This document shows, one piece after another, positions 8,613 to 17,292 of a stretch of 64,000 nucleotides of DNA. This stretch comes from JAWXCE01 sp033764775 (GTDB lineage: Bacteria > Pseudomonadota > Alphaproteobacteria > Rhizobiales > Rhodomicrobiaceae). Where the stretch lies: assembly GCA_033764775.1 (NCBI GenBank), contig JANRIQ010000024.1:1-64000 (forward strand), in the 5' to 3' direction. The translations under genes were made by a program, and so were the position numbers. Below the pieces are notes generated by a model. The model was given only the letters and a program-made list of their open reading frames with translations, ran no database searches and was not told the origin of the DNA. Numbering within the stretch: position 1 is the stretch's first letter; the number at the start of each line of letters is the position of its first letter.

Positions 8613-10718
8613 ATGACATATTCTCCATCGATCGCAAAACAGGGTTTCTCCGACGCCGCGCCGCTCCATCAGGCGGGCCGCCCCTCGCACGCCGCCGCCC
8701 CGCGTTTCAGCCTGAACGCGCTGTCGCTCTCCAAGAAAATCATCCTGGGCTTTCTGTCGGTGCTGCTCATTTTCGCCGGCGCGGGCGTGTCCAGCTACCT
8801 GTCGTTCTCCTCGGTCAATTCGAACATTATAAGGCTTGTCGAAGGCGACGCCGCGGGGGCCGTCGAAAGCGGACTTGAGCGGGATTTCATGCTCATGCGC
8901 CGGTTTTTCCGCGTGTTCGCCGAGGATGGCGGCGCGGCCGAGCTTCAAGAGCACAAGCTCAAACGCGAGGCGGTGATGAAAACCATCACGACCGCCGTGC
9001 CGCAGATCGCCGACCCCAACCGCCGCAAAGCGCTGGAGGCCGTGGCCGCCAAGATCGACGCCTATCTGTCGCGAATTACTCCGGTGATCGACCTCCGGCA
9101 CGAGAAGACGCGGCTCATCAAAAATCCCATTGACGTGAAAGGCGTGGAGCTGCGCGAAAAGCTCGACGACCTGCGCCGCAAGGCCAACGTCAACGGCTAC
9201 ACCGATCTCAACCTTCTCGCCGGCGACGCTATGAGCAGCTTGATGCGCATGCGCCTGAACGCGAACAAAATCCTCGACGTGCAGGCGTACGATCACAAAG
9301 CCCGTTATGAGTCCGCGCGCAAAGACCTTGAGCAGGCGATCCGCGACGCGGGCCGGCCGACGCGCGCTTACGGCCTTGTCAAAGAGATCGAGCTGATCGA
9401 GGCGGATTGGGCGGCGTATGCGACCGGCCTCGATCAGGCCATGGCCATCGCGGGCAGAATCCAGGACATTGTCGCCGGGGACGCTAAGGCGATGGGCGAC
9501 GCCATCGAGGCGGATTTCACGGCGATCCTTAAAGCTGGCGGAGAAGCCAGCAGAAGCCATGGCCTGGAGGCCGAGGAGCGCGCGCAGGAGGCTCAGGCGC
9601 TGACACTGTGGCTGTTGCTGGGCGGGGTCGGCATCGGCGGCTTATTGTCGTGGGTCATCGGCCGCAACATCTCGGGCGCCGTCGCCGCTATCAGCGCGGC
9701 CATGGAGCGTCTCGCAAGCGGCGACCGCGACCTGCGCATCCCCTTCACCGAGCGAACGGATGAGATCGGCCGCATGGCGGGCGCGCTCGAAGTGTTCAAG
9801 GAGAACCTGGTCGAAACCGAACGGCTGCGCCAGGAGCAGGAGACCCAGAAGGCCGAGGCCGAGCGTCAGCGCAAGGCCGAGACGCTGGCGATGGCGGCGA
9901 GTTTCGAGCGCGCCGTCGGCGGCATCGTCAACGGCGTGGCCACCACGGCGGCGCATCTGAAAGAGGCGGCCGTCGCCATGACGGCGAGCGCCAAGGACGC
10001 GCACGAGAAATCCGCGAGCGTCGCCTCCGCGTCCAACACCGCGTCGGCCAACGTGCAGTCGGTCGCGGCCGCAACCGAGGAACTCTCGTACTCCATCCGC
10101 GAGATTTCCGACCAGGTGCACCGCTCGCAGAAGATCGCGGCCGAAGCGGCGCAGGAGGCCGACCACTCGAACGCCCAGGTGCGCGAACTGGCCGGCGCGG
10201 CCGAGCGCATCGGGTCCATCGTCGATGTGATCAGCCAGATCGCGGCGCAGACCAACATGCTCGCCCTCAACGCGACAATCGAGGCGGCGCGGGCGGGCGA
10301 GGCGGGGCGCGGTTTCGCCGTCGTCGCGCAGGAGGTGAAGGCGCTCGCCGAGCAGACGGCCAAAGCCACGACCGAGATCGGCGCGCAGGTCTCCGGCATC
10401 CAGGCCTCGACGACCAGCACCGCCGCGTTCATCGCCTCAATCGCCAAGACGACGCAGGAGGTGAGCGCCATCGCCGCCAACATCGCCGGCGCCGTGGAGG
10501 AGCAGGGATCGGCCACGCAGGAGATCGCACGCAACGTGCAGGAGGCGAGCCAAGGCACGCGCGACGTGGCCGGCGGCATCCAGCATGTGACGGCGGCGTC
10601 TGAAAGCTCGGGCAAAGCGGCCTCGCGCGTGCTGGACGCCGCGACCGACCTCTCGCGGCAGTCGGACGCCCTGCGCCGCGAGGTGCAGGAGTTCTTGGCC
10701 AGCGTGCGGGCGGCGTGA
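8613..10718 (+). CDS. Methyl-accepting chemotaxis protein
   Basis: 701-residue transmembrane chemoreceptor. Transmembrane helices lie at about 42-66 and 328-350 and flank a mainly helical periplasmic ligand domain of about 260 residues. A HAMP domain follows at about 350-402 and a long coiled-coil signalling domain fills the rest. Its hairpin tip near 546-573 carries the conserved QTNMLALNATIEAARAGE motif, where CheA and CheW dock. The size and helical content of the periplasmic part suggest a four-helix or double four-helix (HBM-like) ligand domain; the ligand is unknown. cheB follows after about 100 nt. No cheA, cheW or cheR is in the window. Confidence 0.95.
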   Translation: MTYSPSIAKQGFSDAAPLHQAGRPSHAAAPRFSLNALSLSKKIILGFLSVLLIFAGAGVSSYLSFSSVNSNIIRLVEGDAAGAVESGLERDFMLMRRFFRVFAEDGGAAELQEHKLKREAVMKTITTAVPQIADPNRRKALEAVAAKIDAYLSRITPVIDLRHEKTRLIKNPIDVKGVELREKLDDLRRKANVNGYTDLNLLAGDAMSSLMRMRLNANKILDVQAYDHKARYESARKDLEQAIRDAGRPTRAYGLVKEIELIEADWAAYATGLDQAMAIAGRIQDIVAGDAKAMGDAIEADFTAILKAGGEASRSHGLEAEERAQEAQALTLWLLLGGVGIGGLLSWVIGRNISGAVAAISAAMERLASGDRDLRIPFTERTDEIGRMAGALEVFKENLVETERLRQEQETQKAEAERQRKAETLAMAASFERAVGGIVNGVATTAAHLKEAAVAMTASAKDAHEKSASVASASNTASANVQSVAAATEELSYSIREISDQVHRSQKIAAEAAQEADHSNAQVRELAGAAERIGSIVDVISQIAAQTNMLALNATIEAARAGEAGRGFAVVAQEVKALAEQTAKATTEIGAQVSGIQASTTSTAAFIASIAKTTQEVSAIAANIAGAVEEQGSATQEIARNVQEASQGTRDVAGGIQHVTAASESSGKAASRVLDAATDLSRQSDALRREVQEFLASVRAA

Positions 10719-10821
10719 GCGACGGGCTGTCGCGCGGCGTCGTCAGCTTCGCGACAGCCATTTATGGGAAACGTAAAGCATGCATCGCCGGGGTCGCCCG
10801 GCCCCCGTGAAAGACGGCGCG

Positions 10822-11850
10822 ATGGGATACCCAATCCGTGTTTTGGTCGTCGACGACTCGCCGTTCATGCGCCGCGCGTTGAAGCGCCGCATCGAGTCGG
10901 ACGAGCGCTTTCAGGTGGCGGACACCGCCGAGGACGGCCGCGAGGCGGTCGAAAAGGCCATCGCTCTCCAGCCGGACGTGGTGACGCTCGATGTGGAGAT
11001 GCCAGTGCTGAACGGTCTTGAGGCGCTGCGCCAGATCGTCGCCCGCACCTCGATCCCAGTGGTGATGGTCAGCTCCGTGACCGAGGCCGGCGCCCGGGTG
11101 ACGATGGAGGCGCTGAGCATCGGCGCCATTGACTTCGTGCAGAAATCGAAAGCGGAAGGGCGGCTGCATGAAACGCTGCTGGCCGCCGCTCACGCCAATC
11201 CGGCGCTGCGCCGACGCGACATGCGCCCCGCGCCGCAACCGGTGCCGCTGCGGCCGCCGCCGGCGTTTCGCTCCGCGCCCGCCCGCTCCAACGCAAAGAT
11301 CGTCGTCATCGGATCCAGCACCGGCGGCCCCCAGGCGCTGGAGCACGTGCTCGCCGCGCTCCCGGCCGACCTGCACCCGCCCATCGTGGTCGCCCAACAT
11401 ATGCCGCCGCACTTCACCGCCGTTCTGGCCAAGCGGTTGGACGGCGTCTGCGCCCTCAGCGTTCGGGAGGCGGCGCATGGCGAGCCGCTGGCGCCGGGCG
11501 TCGCCTACATTGCGCCCGGCGGCGCCCATTTGCGCGTCGGGCCGAACGGCCTCATCGTCGCGAAAGAGCGCGGCGAAAGCCTTTACTGCCCGAGCGTGGA
11601 CGTGCTCGCCGAGAGCGCGCGGGACGTGTTCGGCCGCCATGTGCTTGCGGTCATGCTCACGGGCATGGGCAACGACGGCGCGCGCGGCTTCCAGGCGCTG
11701 AAGGCCGCCGGGGCCACGATCATCGCCCAGGATCAGGGCAGTTCCGTCGTCTACGGCATGCCCAAAGCCGTGGCGGACGCAGGCGCTGTGGACGAGATTT
11801 TGCCGCTCTCGCAGATCGGCCCGCGGGTTCGCCAGCTTCTAGGCCGTTAG
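10822..11850 (+). CDS. cheB: CheB protein-glutamate methylesterase
   Basis: Response regulator that demethylates and deamidates chemoreceptors. A CheY-like receiver (VLVVDDSPFMRR; phospho-acceptor Asp in TLDVEMP) is joined by a Pro/Arg-rich linker to the CheB methylesterase domain. The catalytic triad is visible as Ser in GSSTGG, His in AQHMPPH and Asp in TGMGNDGARG. The reading frame is open upstream to an ATG at 10780, which has GGGAAA about 9 nt before it. The start at 10822 is preferred because it gives the usual N-terminus directly before the receiver. It follows the chemoreceptor gene and may be co-transcribed. A complete chemotaxis operon must lie elsewhere if this CheB is to work. Confidence 0.93.
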   Translation: MGYPIRVLVVDDSPFMRRALKRRIESDERFQVADTAEDGREAVEKAIALQPDVVTLDVEMPVLNGLEALRQIVARTSIPVVMVSSVTEAGARVTMEALSIGAIDFVQKSKAEGRLHETLLAAAHANPALRRRDMRPAPQPVPLRPPPAFRSAPARSNAKIVVIGSSTGGPQALEHVLAALPADLHPPIVVAQHMPPHFTAVLAKRLDGVCALSVREAAHGEPLAPGVAYIAPGGAHLRVGPNGLIVAKERGESLYCPSVDVLAESARDVFGRHVLAVMLTGMGNDGARGFQALKAAGATIIAQDQGSSVVYGMPKAVADAGAVDEILPLSQIGPRVRQLLGR

Positions 11851-11856
11851 CGCTGT

Positions 11857-11884
11857 TTGAAAAAGTCTCCGCCGCAGCTATATA
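11857..11884 (+). promoter_or_regulatory. Sigma70-type promoter placing the start at the thiD ATG
   Basis: TTGAAA (11857-11862), a 16-bp spacer, then TATATA (11879-11884). The thiD ATG begins at 11892, 7 nt after the -10 element, where transcription would start. There is no Shine-Dalgarno sequence before the ATG, so a leaderless transcript is likely. Confidence 0.55.
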
Positions 11885-11891
11885 GGCCGCC

Positions 11892-12707
11892 ATGGCGCAC
11901 CCGATCGCTCTCACCATCGCTGGCTCAGACTCCTCCGGCGGCGCGGGCGTCCAAGCTGACCTGAAGACCTTCTCCGCCCTGGGCGTCTACGGTGCGAGCG
12001 TCATCACCGCGCTCACGGCTCAGAACACCCGCGGCGTGCTCGCTGTGCACCCGGCGCCGCCGGAGATCATCCTGTCCCAGATGGAGGCCGTGTTCGCCGA
12101 TCTGGACGTTCGCGCGGTCAAGGTCGGGATGGTGGGAAACGACGAGGCCATCGACGCGGTCGCGACAGGCCTCAACCGCTGGTGCAGGGCGCCCATCGTG
12201 CTCGACCCGGTGATGGTCGCCACGTCTGGCGCCTCGCTTTTGCGCCCCGGCGCCGAGATGGCGCTGCTCGCCAAGCTGTTGCCAATCGCCACCATCATCA
12301 CGCCGAACCTGCCGGAAGCCGCCAAGCTGCTGCGCGCCGCCGTGGCCGTAGACGAGGCGATGATGGCGCGGCAGGCCGAGTTGCTCATCGCCTTCGGCTC
12401 CAAGGCCGTGCTCCTGAAAGGGGGGCACGCGAAAGGCGAGGAAGCGGCCGACATCTACTCCGACGGCGACGCCACCTATCGCTTCGCCACGCCCCGCATC
12501 GCCACATCCAATACGCACGGCACCGGCTGCACGCTGTCTTCGGCCATCGCCGCCTACATGGCGCTCGGCCGAAGCTTGCGCGACGCCGTGCCGGCGGCGA
12601 AAGCCTTTGTGACAGAAGCGATCCTGAACGCCGACCAGCTCGACGTCGGCTCGGGCGCCGGCCCCGTGCACCACTTTTTCGAGTTCTGGTCTAACCCGCC
12701 GCCATGA
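11892..12707 (+). CDS. thiD: Hydroxymethylpyrimidine/phosphomethylpyrimidine kinase
   Basis: Ribokinase-fold enzyme that phosphorylates HMP and then HMP-P to HMP-PP for thiamine synthesis. The 271-residue length is normal. Visible are the N-terminal substrate motif GSDSSGGAGVQADLKTF, the TPNLPEA segment, and the ATP/anion-hole motif HGTGCTLSSAIAA with the catalytic Cys region. No other thiamine gene is adjacent and there is no TPP riboswitch upstream, since the intergenic space is only 41 nt. Its 3' end overlaps the convergent FAH-family gene by 17 nt. The promoter at 11857-11884 suggests leaderless translation. Confidence 0.95.
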   Translation: MAHPIALTIAGSDSSGGAGVQADLKTFSALGVYGASVITALTAQNTRGVLAVHPAPPEIILSQMEAVFADLDVRAVKVGMVGNDEAIDAVATGLNRWCRAPIVLDPVMVATSGASLLRPGAEMALLAKLLPIATIITPNLPEAAKLLRAAVAVDEAMMARQAELLIAFGSKAVLLKGGHAKGEEAADIYSDGDATYRFATPRIATSNTHGTGCTLSSAIAAYMALGRSLRDAVPAAKAFVTEAILNADQLDVGSGAGPVHHFFEFWSNPPP

Positions 12708-13539
12708 CCACGGTCTGGCGCTGCTCGCCGAGGCTTTCGACGCCGAGCCGCATCACGTCGCCGGCTTTGAGATACACCGGCGGCTTCATCCCAAGCGCCA
12801 CTCCCGGCGGCGTGCCCGTGGTGATCACGTCGCCAGGCTCCAGCGTCATGAACAGGCTGATGAAGCTGACGAGATGCGCGACGCCGAACACCATCGTCGC
12901 CGTCGAGCCGGTCTGGCGGCGCTCACCGTTCACATCGAGAAACATCGACAGCGCGTGCGGGTCGGGAATTTCATCGGCGGTGACGAGCCACGGCCCCAGC
13001 GGGCCGAAGGTGTCGCAGCTTTTGCCCTTCAGCCATTGTCCGGTGCCCTCGATCTGGTAGGCTCGCTCGGACACGTCGTTGCACAGGCAATAGCCCGCCA
13101 CGTGGCGCATGGCGTCGCCCTCCGAAACGCGCCGCGCCGTGTCGCCGATGACAATGGCAAGCTCCACCTCGTAATCGAGCTTTTCCGAGCCGGGCGGCAG
13201 AATCACGTCGTCGTTCGGCCCGCAGATGCACGAGACCGCTTTGGTGAACAGAACCGGCTCGCGCGGCAACGGCTGGCCGATCTCGGCGGCGTGATCGGAG
13301 TAGTTAAGCCCGACGCCGATGAACTTGCGCACTTGCCCCACGGGCGCGCCAAGCCTCGGCGAACCGGGGACGGTCGGCAGCGCGGCGGGGTCGATGCGGC
13401 GCAGCGCGTCCAGCCCCGCGGAGGTGAGCGTATCGCCTGCGATGTCGCCGATGACGCCGCTTAAATCCCGTATCTCGCCGTCAGGCCCGATCATTCCGGG
13501 ACGCTCCGCCCCCGCCTCGCCAAACCGAATGAGCTTCAT
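12691..13539 (-). CDS. Fumarylacetoacetate hydrolase (FAH) family protein
   Basis: 282-residue member of the FAH superfamily, which hydrolyses or isomerises beta-diketo acids and related compounds with a bound divalent metal. The core motifs are present: FIGVGLNYSDHAAE, the LDYEVELAIVIG stretch supplying acidic metal ligands, NDVSERAYQ, the KSCDTFGPLGPW loop and the TGTPPGV motif. This subgroup is often labelled ureidoglycolate lyase or 2,4-diketo-3-deoxy-L-fuconate hydrolase; the substrate cannot be decided here. The chosen ATG has GAGAGGAG 5 nt upstream; the open frame extends to 13932 without support. The stop overlaps the end of thiD by 17 nt. Confidence 0.92.
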   Translation of the reverse strand: MKLIRFGEAGAERPGMIGPDGEIRDLSGVIGDIAGDTLTSAGLDALRRIDPAALPTVPGSPRLGAPVGQVRKFIGVGLNYSDHAAEIGQPLPREPVLFTKAVSCICGPNDDVILPPGSEKLDYEVELAIVIGDTARRVSEGDAMRHVAGYCLCNDVSERAYQIEGTGQWLKGKSCDTFGPLGPWLVTADEIPDPHALSMFLDVNGERRQTGSTATMVFGVAHLVSFISLFMTLEPGDVITTGTPPGVALGMKPPVYLKAGDVMRLGVESLGEQRQTVVMAAG

Positions 13540-13705
13540 AAAATCTCCTCTCGCCGCCGACTTAATTGCACTCGCGCAAAGCACAAAAAACTGACGTCTG
13601 CAGGGTGTTTCGCGAGCGCAAGGTATGCTACAGGAGCGAACGTGCACTGTCAGGCCTAACAGCAGACCCGGCAACACTCTCGATAAAAAGTCACAAGGGC
13701 GTCTG

Positions 13706-14227
13706 ATGAAATACTCCTTTTTCTCCGGCATTGGCGCGCTGCCTTTCGCGGCCGCCGCGATCCTTGCGGCCGGCGTCTCCGCCGCCAGCGCGAACTGCAG
13801 CCCGGCGGGCAGCCAGCTCATCAAAAGCCTGAACGGCGCCTGGAAGGGCGGCGGCTCGGTCACCCCGTTGGGCGGCAGCAGCCGCGAGCCGATCAACTGC
13901 CGCATTTCGTACGCCAGCGGGACGGACACCATCGAGCAAAAGCTGACCTGCGCCGGAACGGACTACAAAATCACCGCGACAAGCAATGTGACGTGTTCGG
14001 GCGCGACCGTCACCGGCCGGTGGCTTGAGCAGATCGCCAACAACACCGGCAGCGTCACCGGCGGCATCGGCGCGAACTATCTTAACCTCGAAGTGGACGG
14101 GCCGAATTTCAAAGGCCGGTTCGCGGTGAACTTCACCAGCGCCGGCAAGCACACCGTCACCATCACCCAGTTCGACCCTGCCGCAGGACGGCATTTGCCC
14201 GTCGCGACGATCAACCTGACCCGCTGA
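13706..14227 (+). CDS. Secreted protein of unknown function, four cysteines
   Basis: 173-residue product with a Sec signal peptide (residues 1 to about 29, ending at ASA-N). The mature domain of about 145 residues has four cysteines (NCSPAG, NCRIS, LTCAG, VTCSG), probably two disulfides. It is rich in Gly, Thr and alternating polar/hydrophobic residues, as in a beta-sandwich or lipocalin-like fold. The ATG has AAGGG about 7 nt upstream. It stands alone between two convergently oriented blocks. I recognise no characterised family. Confidence 0.75.
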   Translation: MKYSFFSGIGALPFAAAAILAAGVSAASANCSPAGSQLIKSLNGAWKGGGSVTPLGGSSREPINCRISYASGTDTIEQKLTCAGTDYKITATSNVTCSGATVTGRWLEQIANNTGSVTGGIGANYLNLEVDGPNFKGRFAVNFTSAGKHTVTITQFDPAAGRHLPVATINLTR

Positions 14228-14272
14228 CGCGCCCGACGAGGCGGCGGATAGTCTATTATCCCGGCGCCGCCC

Positions 14273-15424
14273 CTACGCTCGCTCAAACAGCGCCGCCACT
14301 CCCAAGCCGCCGGCGGCGCCCAGCGTGGCGAGGCCTAGACCCCCGCCCGCACCGGCGGCGAGCATGCGCGAGAACAGCCGCGTTACGATCACGGCGCCGC
14401 TGGCGCCGAACGGATGGCCGAACGCTAGCGCGCCGCCATCGGCGTTGACCGCCCCGGCGTCGATGCGCCCCATGGCCTCCAGCGACGCGATGACCTGTGA
14501 GGCGAACGCCTCGTTGAACTCGACCTCGGACACATCCGCCAAACTCCGCCCTGATTGGGCGAACGCCTTCGCCGCCGCCGGAACCGGCCCCAGCCCCAGC
14601 CGCGCCGGATGCACGCCCGCCGCGGCGGCGCCGACAAAGCGCAACGCCTGGGGCCGCCCGAGCCCGATCCAGACATCCTGAGCGACGAGCAAAGCCATCG
14701 CCGCGCCGTCGCAGATCTGGCAGGTCGTCCCCGCAGTCACCGTCCCGCCGGGGATAAGCGGCGGCATGCGCGCCAGCAGTTCGGCGGAGAGCCGCGGCCG
14801 CACGCACTCGTCAATGCCCTCCGCCGCGCCGGGGGCGAGCGGCCAAATCTCGCGCGCGAAGCGACCGGCGGCCTGGGCCGCGCGCGCGCGCCGCCAGCTT
14901 TCAAGCGCGTAGGCGTCCATGGCCGCCCGGCTGACCGCCGCCTCCCGCGCGACGGTTTCCGCCGCCTCCGCCATGGTGGGATCGGCGATTTCGGGCGGCG
15001 CGAAACGAGCCTGTTCGAAGAAGCGCGGCGCGCCGCGATAAAGGCCTGGCGGCTTCTCGACGCGCCATGGCGCCGTGCTCGGCGACTCCGCCCCGCCCGC
15101 AAGAACGATCCGCGCCGCGCCCGTCTCGATGAGCCGCGCCCCGAGCAGGATCGCATCCAGCCCCGAGGCGCATTGCCGGTCTATGCTGACCCCCGGAACG
15201 CTCTCCGGCAACCCCGCGCGCAACAGCGCCAGCCGCGCCGGATTGCCGCCGCCGCCCGCCGCGTTGCCGAGCGCGACCTCGTCCACGTCCCGCGCCGGCA
15301 GCCCCGTCTCCGCCAACAGCGCGCGCATCAGCGGTGCGGCGAGCGCCTCTAGCCGCCTCGCCTTGTGCAATCCGCCGACCCGGCCGATCGCGGTGCGCCG
15401 GGCGCCAATGATGAGGGCCTTCAC
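14273..15424 (-). CDS. Thiolase-family protein lacking the second catalytic Cys (YhfS-like)
   Basis: 383-residue thiolase fold. The acyl-accepting Cys is present at residue 85 (DRQCASGLDA), as are NEAFASQ and the His motif GHPFGASGA. In the C-terminal active-site loop the usual LATLCxGGGxG reads LATLGAAGGLG, so the deprotonating Cys is Gly at residue 369. It may therefore be unable to run the normal thiolysis or Claisen cycle. It is the last gene of a five-gene operon, overlapping the acyl-CoA ligase by 4 nt, behind bioMNY. The arrangement parallels Bacillus subtilis yhfU-yhfT-yhfS (bioY, ligase, thiolase), which has been linked to biotin by comparative genomics. A role in supplying or salvaging a biotin precursor is inference. 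Confidence 0.85.
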   Translation of the reverse strand: MKALIIGARRTAIGRVGGLHKARRLEALAAPLMRALLAETGLPARDVDEVALGNAAGGGGNPARLALLRAGLPESVPGVSIDRQCASGLDAILLGARLIETGAARIVLAGGAESPSTAPWRVEKPPGLYRGAPRFFEQARFAPPEIADPTMAEAAETVAREAAVSRAAMDAYALESWRRARAAQAAGRFAREIWPLAPGAAEGIDECVRPRLSAELLARMPPLIPGGTVTAGTTCQICDGAAMALLVAQDVWIGLGRPQALRFVGAAAAGVHPARLGLGPVPAAAKAFAQSGRSLADVSEVEFNEAFASQVIASLEAMGRIDAGAVNADGGALAFGHPFGASGAVIVTRLFSRMLAAGAGGGLGLATLGAAGGLGVAALFERA

Positions 15425-16722
15425 GGCAGAGGCTCGTAGACGCCCGCCGCGAGATCGCGCCCAACCGCGTCGAAGGCGATTTTGCCCGAGTGCGTGAGCG
15501 GGAGGCGCGCGGCGCGGTAATAATGCCGCGGACGCCAGGTCGGGGGCAGCCTATCGCGGCAATGGGCGCGAAGGTCGGCGGCGGTGAGCCCAGGCTCGGC
15601 CTCGACGACCGCCGTGAGCAACGCCCCGCGCGCCCGCTGGGCGACGCCAACGGCGGCCGCGCGCGTCACCATCGGATGGGCGAGAAGCGCCGCCTCAACG
15701 CGCTCCGGCGCCACCTTGACGCCGGCCAGGTTGAGTTCGCGGTCGGCCCGGCCTGTGAGATGCAGAAACCCGGCCGCGTCAAAAAAGCCTGTGTCGCCTG
15801 CGGTCACGAACGCGCCGTCGCCGACAGGCGGCTCGCCCAGATAGCGCGAGAACAGCATGGGGCTGCGCACATGGATCACGCCCGTCCGGCCGCTTGGGAG
15901 CGCCGCGCCGTCGCCGCCGCGCGCCTCGGCCTCCACGCCCGGGAACAGACGCCCCGCCGAGCCTTTCGGCGCGGGCGCGCTCGTCGCGGCGTAGCTGACG
16001 AACGACAACTCAGACGCGCCGTAGAATGAAATCACGTCGGCGCCGGGGAACGCTCGCTCGGCGGCGGTTCGCGTGGCGTCGTCAAGGCTTGCCCCGCCAC
16101 AAAAAATGAGGCGCAGCAGCGGAGCGGCCCCCGCCGCCGCGAAATCGGCCAACATGGCGGGCGCCGCGTACAGCACGGTCGTGCGATGGTCGCGCATCGT
16201 CCGCGCAAAGGCTCGCGGCGCATATCCGTTCGGCGCAAGCACGGTCAGCCCGCGCGCCAGCGCATGCACGGCGCCGTAGAGAAACAGCGAGTGCGTCAGC
16301 GCGCCGGGCAGGCCGATCACGTCGTCGCCCCGAAACGGAAACACCGCCTCGCACGCGGCGAAGCTTTCGACCCACGAGCGCTGCGTGCGCGCGAACACCT
16401 TGGGCTCCCCGGTCGAGCCGGACGTGACGCCCCAATAGAACTCGCCCGGTTCGGCGGCGTGCGGCGGCAGGGTCTCATGGGCGGGCGCGACGAAGGCCGG
16501 GCGGCCCGAGATGAGCGCGGCGAAAAAGCCGATGAGAAACGTAACCTTGTCGTCGCAGGGCGGGCGGGCCGGGCCGCGCCTCTCTGCCCAGCGGGAGGCT
16601 TCATCCTCGGCGGCATCCGCCAAGCCGCGAAAGCTGAGCGTGCGCCCGGCGCCGACGATCGCGGGCTTGTCGCCTTGCGTCGCGGCCGCATCCACAAACA
16701 GATGGCGCAAAGGCGCGTCCAC
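15421..16722 (-). CDS. Short acyl-CoA ligase / AMP-binding protein (YhfT-like)
   Basis: 433-residue adenylate-forming enzyme, shorter than the usual 500-550. The phosphate-binding loop TSGSTGEPKV, the SFYGASELS motif, the GDTGFF hinge Asp, and the C-terminal catalytic Lys in THSGKIAF are all visible, so it is probably active. It is expected to activate a carboxylic acid to its CoA ester through an acyl-AMP. The N-terminal part appears compact rather than truncated. It begins 3 nt after bioY and overlaps the thiolase-like gene by 4 nt. The position inside a biotin-transport operon suggests a substrate linked to biotin, such as a pimeloyl-type acid, but this is not shown. Confidence 0.85.
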   Translation of the reverse strand: MDAPLRHLFVDAAATQGDKPAIVGAGRTLSFRGLADAAEDEASRWAERRGPARPPCDDKVTFLIGFFAALISGRPAFVAPAHETLPPHAAEPGEFYWGVTSGSTGEPKVFARTQRSWVESFAACEAVFPFRGDDVIGLPGALTHSLFLYGAVHALARGLTVLAPNGYAPRAFARTMRDHRTTVLYAAPAMLADFAAAGAAPLLRLIFCGGASLDDATRTAAERAFPGADVISFYGASELSFVSYAATSAPAPKGSAGRLFPGVEAEARGGDGAALPSGRTGVIHVRSPMLFSRYLGEPPVGDGAFVTAGDTGFFDAAGFLHLTGRADRELNLAGVKVAPERVEAALLAHPMVTRAAAVGVAQRARGALLTAVVEAEPGLTAADLRAHCRDRLPPTWRPRHYYRAARLPLTHSGKIAFDAVGRDLAAGVYEPLP

Positions 16723-16725
16723 CTG

Positions 16726-17292
16726 TCACCGCCCGATGAGCGGGTAGCCGCGCTTCACGAACATGGCGGCGGAGGCGGCGAGGAAGGCTTTCGCCATGTC
16801 GCCGGGCAGAAAAACCAGATCGCCGATCACGGCGGCGGTCACGGCGGCGGCGAATGTCGTCGCCCCGCCGAGATACAGGGTGAGAGCCCAGCCGATGACG
16901 CCGAGGAGGTGTATGACCCCGACGCCGCCCAGCAGGGTGATGGCGAACGCTGTCGGGAAGGTCAGCCGGCTCCAGACCCTTTCCACAAGAGCGCCGATGA
17001 CGAACGCGGCGATCGGAAACGCGATGAGATACCCAACGCTGGGCGTGCCGAAAACGCCGAGGCCTCCGCGCCCGCCGGACAGCAAGGGCAACCCCGCCGC
17101 CACCAGAGCCAGAAACACAGCCTGCGACGACGCGCCCGCCCGCGCGCCGAGGATCGCGCCCGCCAGCATCGGCCCCATGGACTGGGCGCTGATCGGCACC
17201 GGCCCCACGTCGATCTTGGGCGCAAGGCCAAGCACCGCCGTCACGGCCGCGAAAAGCGCGATGTAGACCAGATCGCGGAGGCCTGCGTTCAT
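16726..17292 (-). CDS. bioY: Biotin transporter substrate-binding component BioY
   Basis: S component of the biotin ECF transporter. The 188-residue membrane protein has about six hydrophobic helices. It shows BioY features: the N-terminal ALFAAVTAVLG region, 'ISAQSMGPMLAGAILG' (the conserved loop before helix 2), and GGRGGLGVFGTPSVGYLIAFP. It overlaps bioN by 4 nt. With BioN and BioM it should form the high-affinity biotin importer of the inner membrane. Confidence 0.93.
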   Translation of the reverse strand: MNAGLRDLVYIALFAAVTAVLGLAPKIDVGPVPISAQSMGPMLAGAILGARAGASSQAVFLALVAAGLPLLSGGRGGLGVFGTPSVGYLIAFPIAAFVIGALVERVWSRLTFPTAFAITLLGGVGVIHLLGVIGWALTLYLGGATTFAAAVTAAVIGDLVFLPGDMAKAFLAASAAMFVKRGYPLIGR

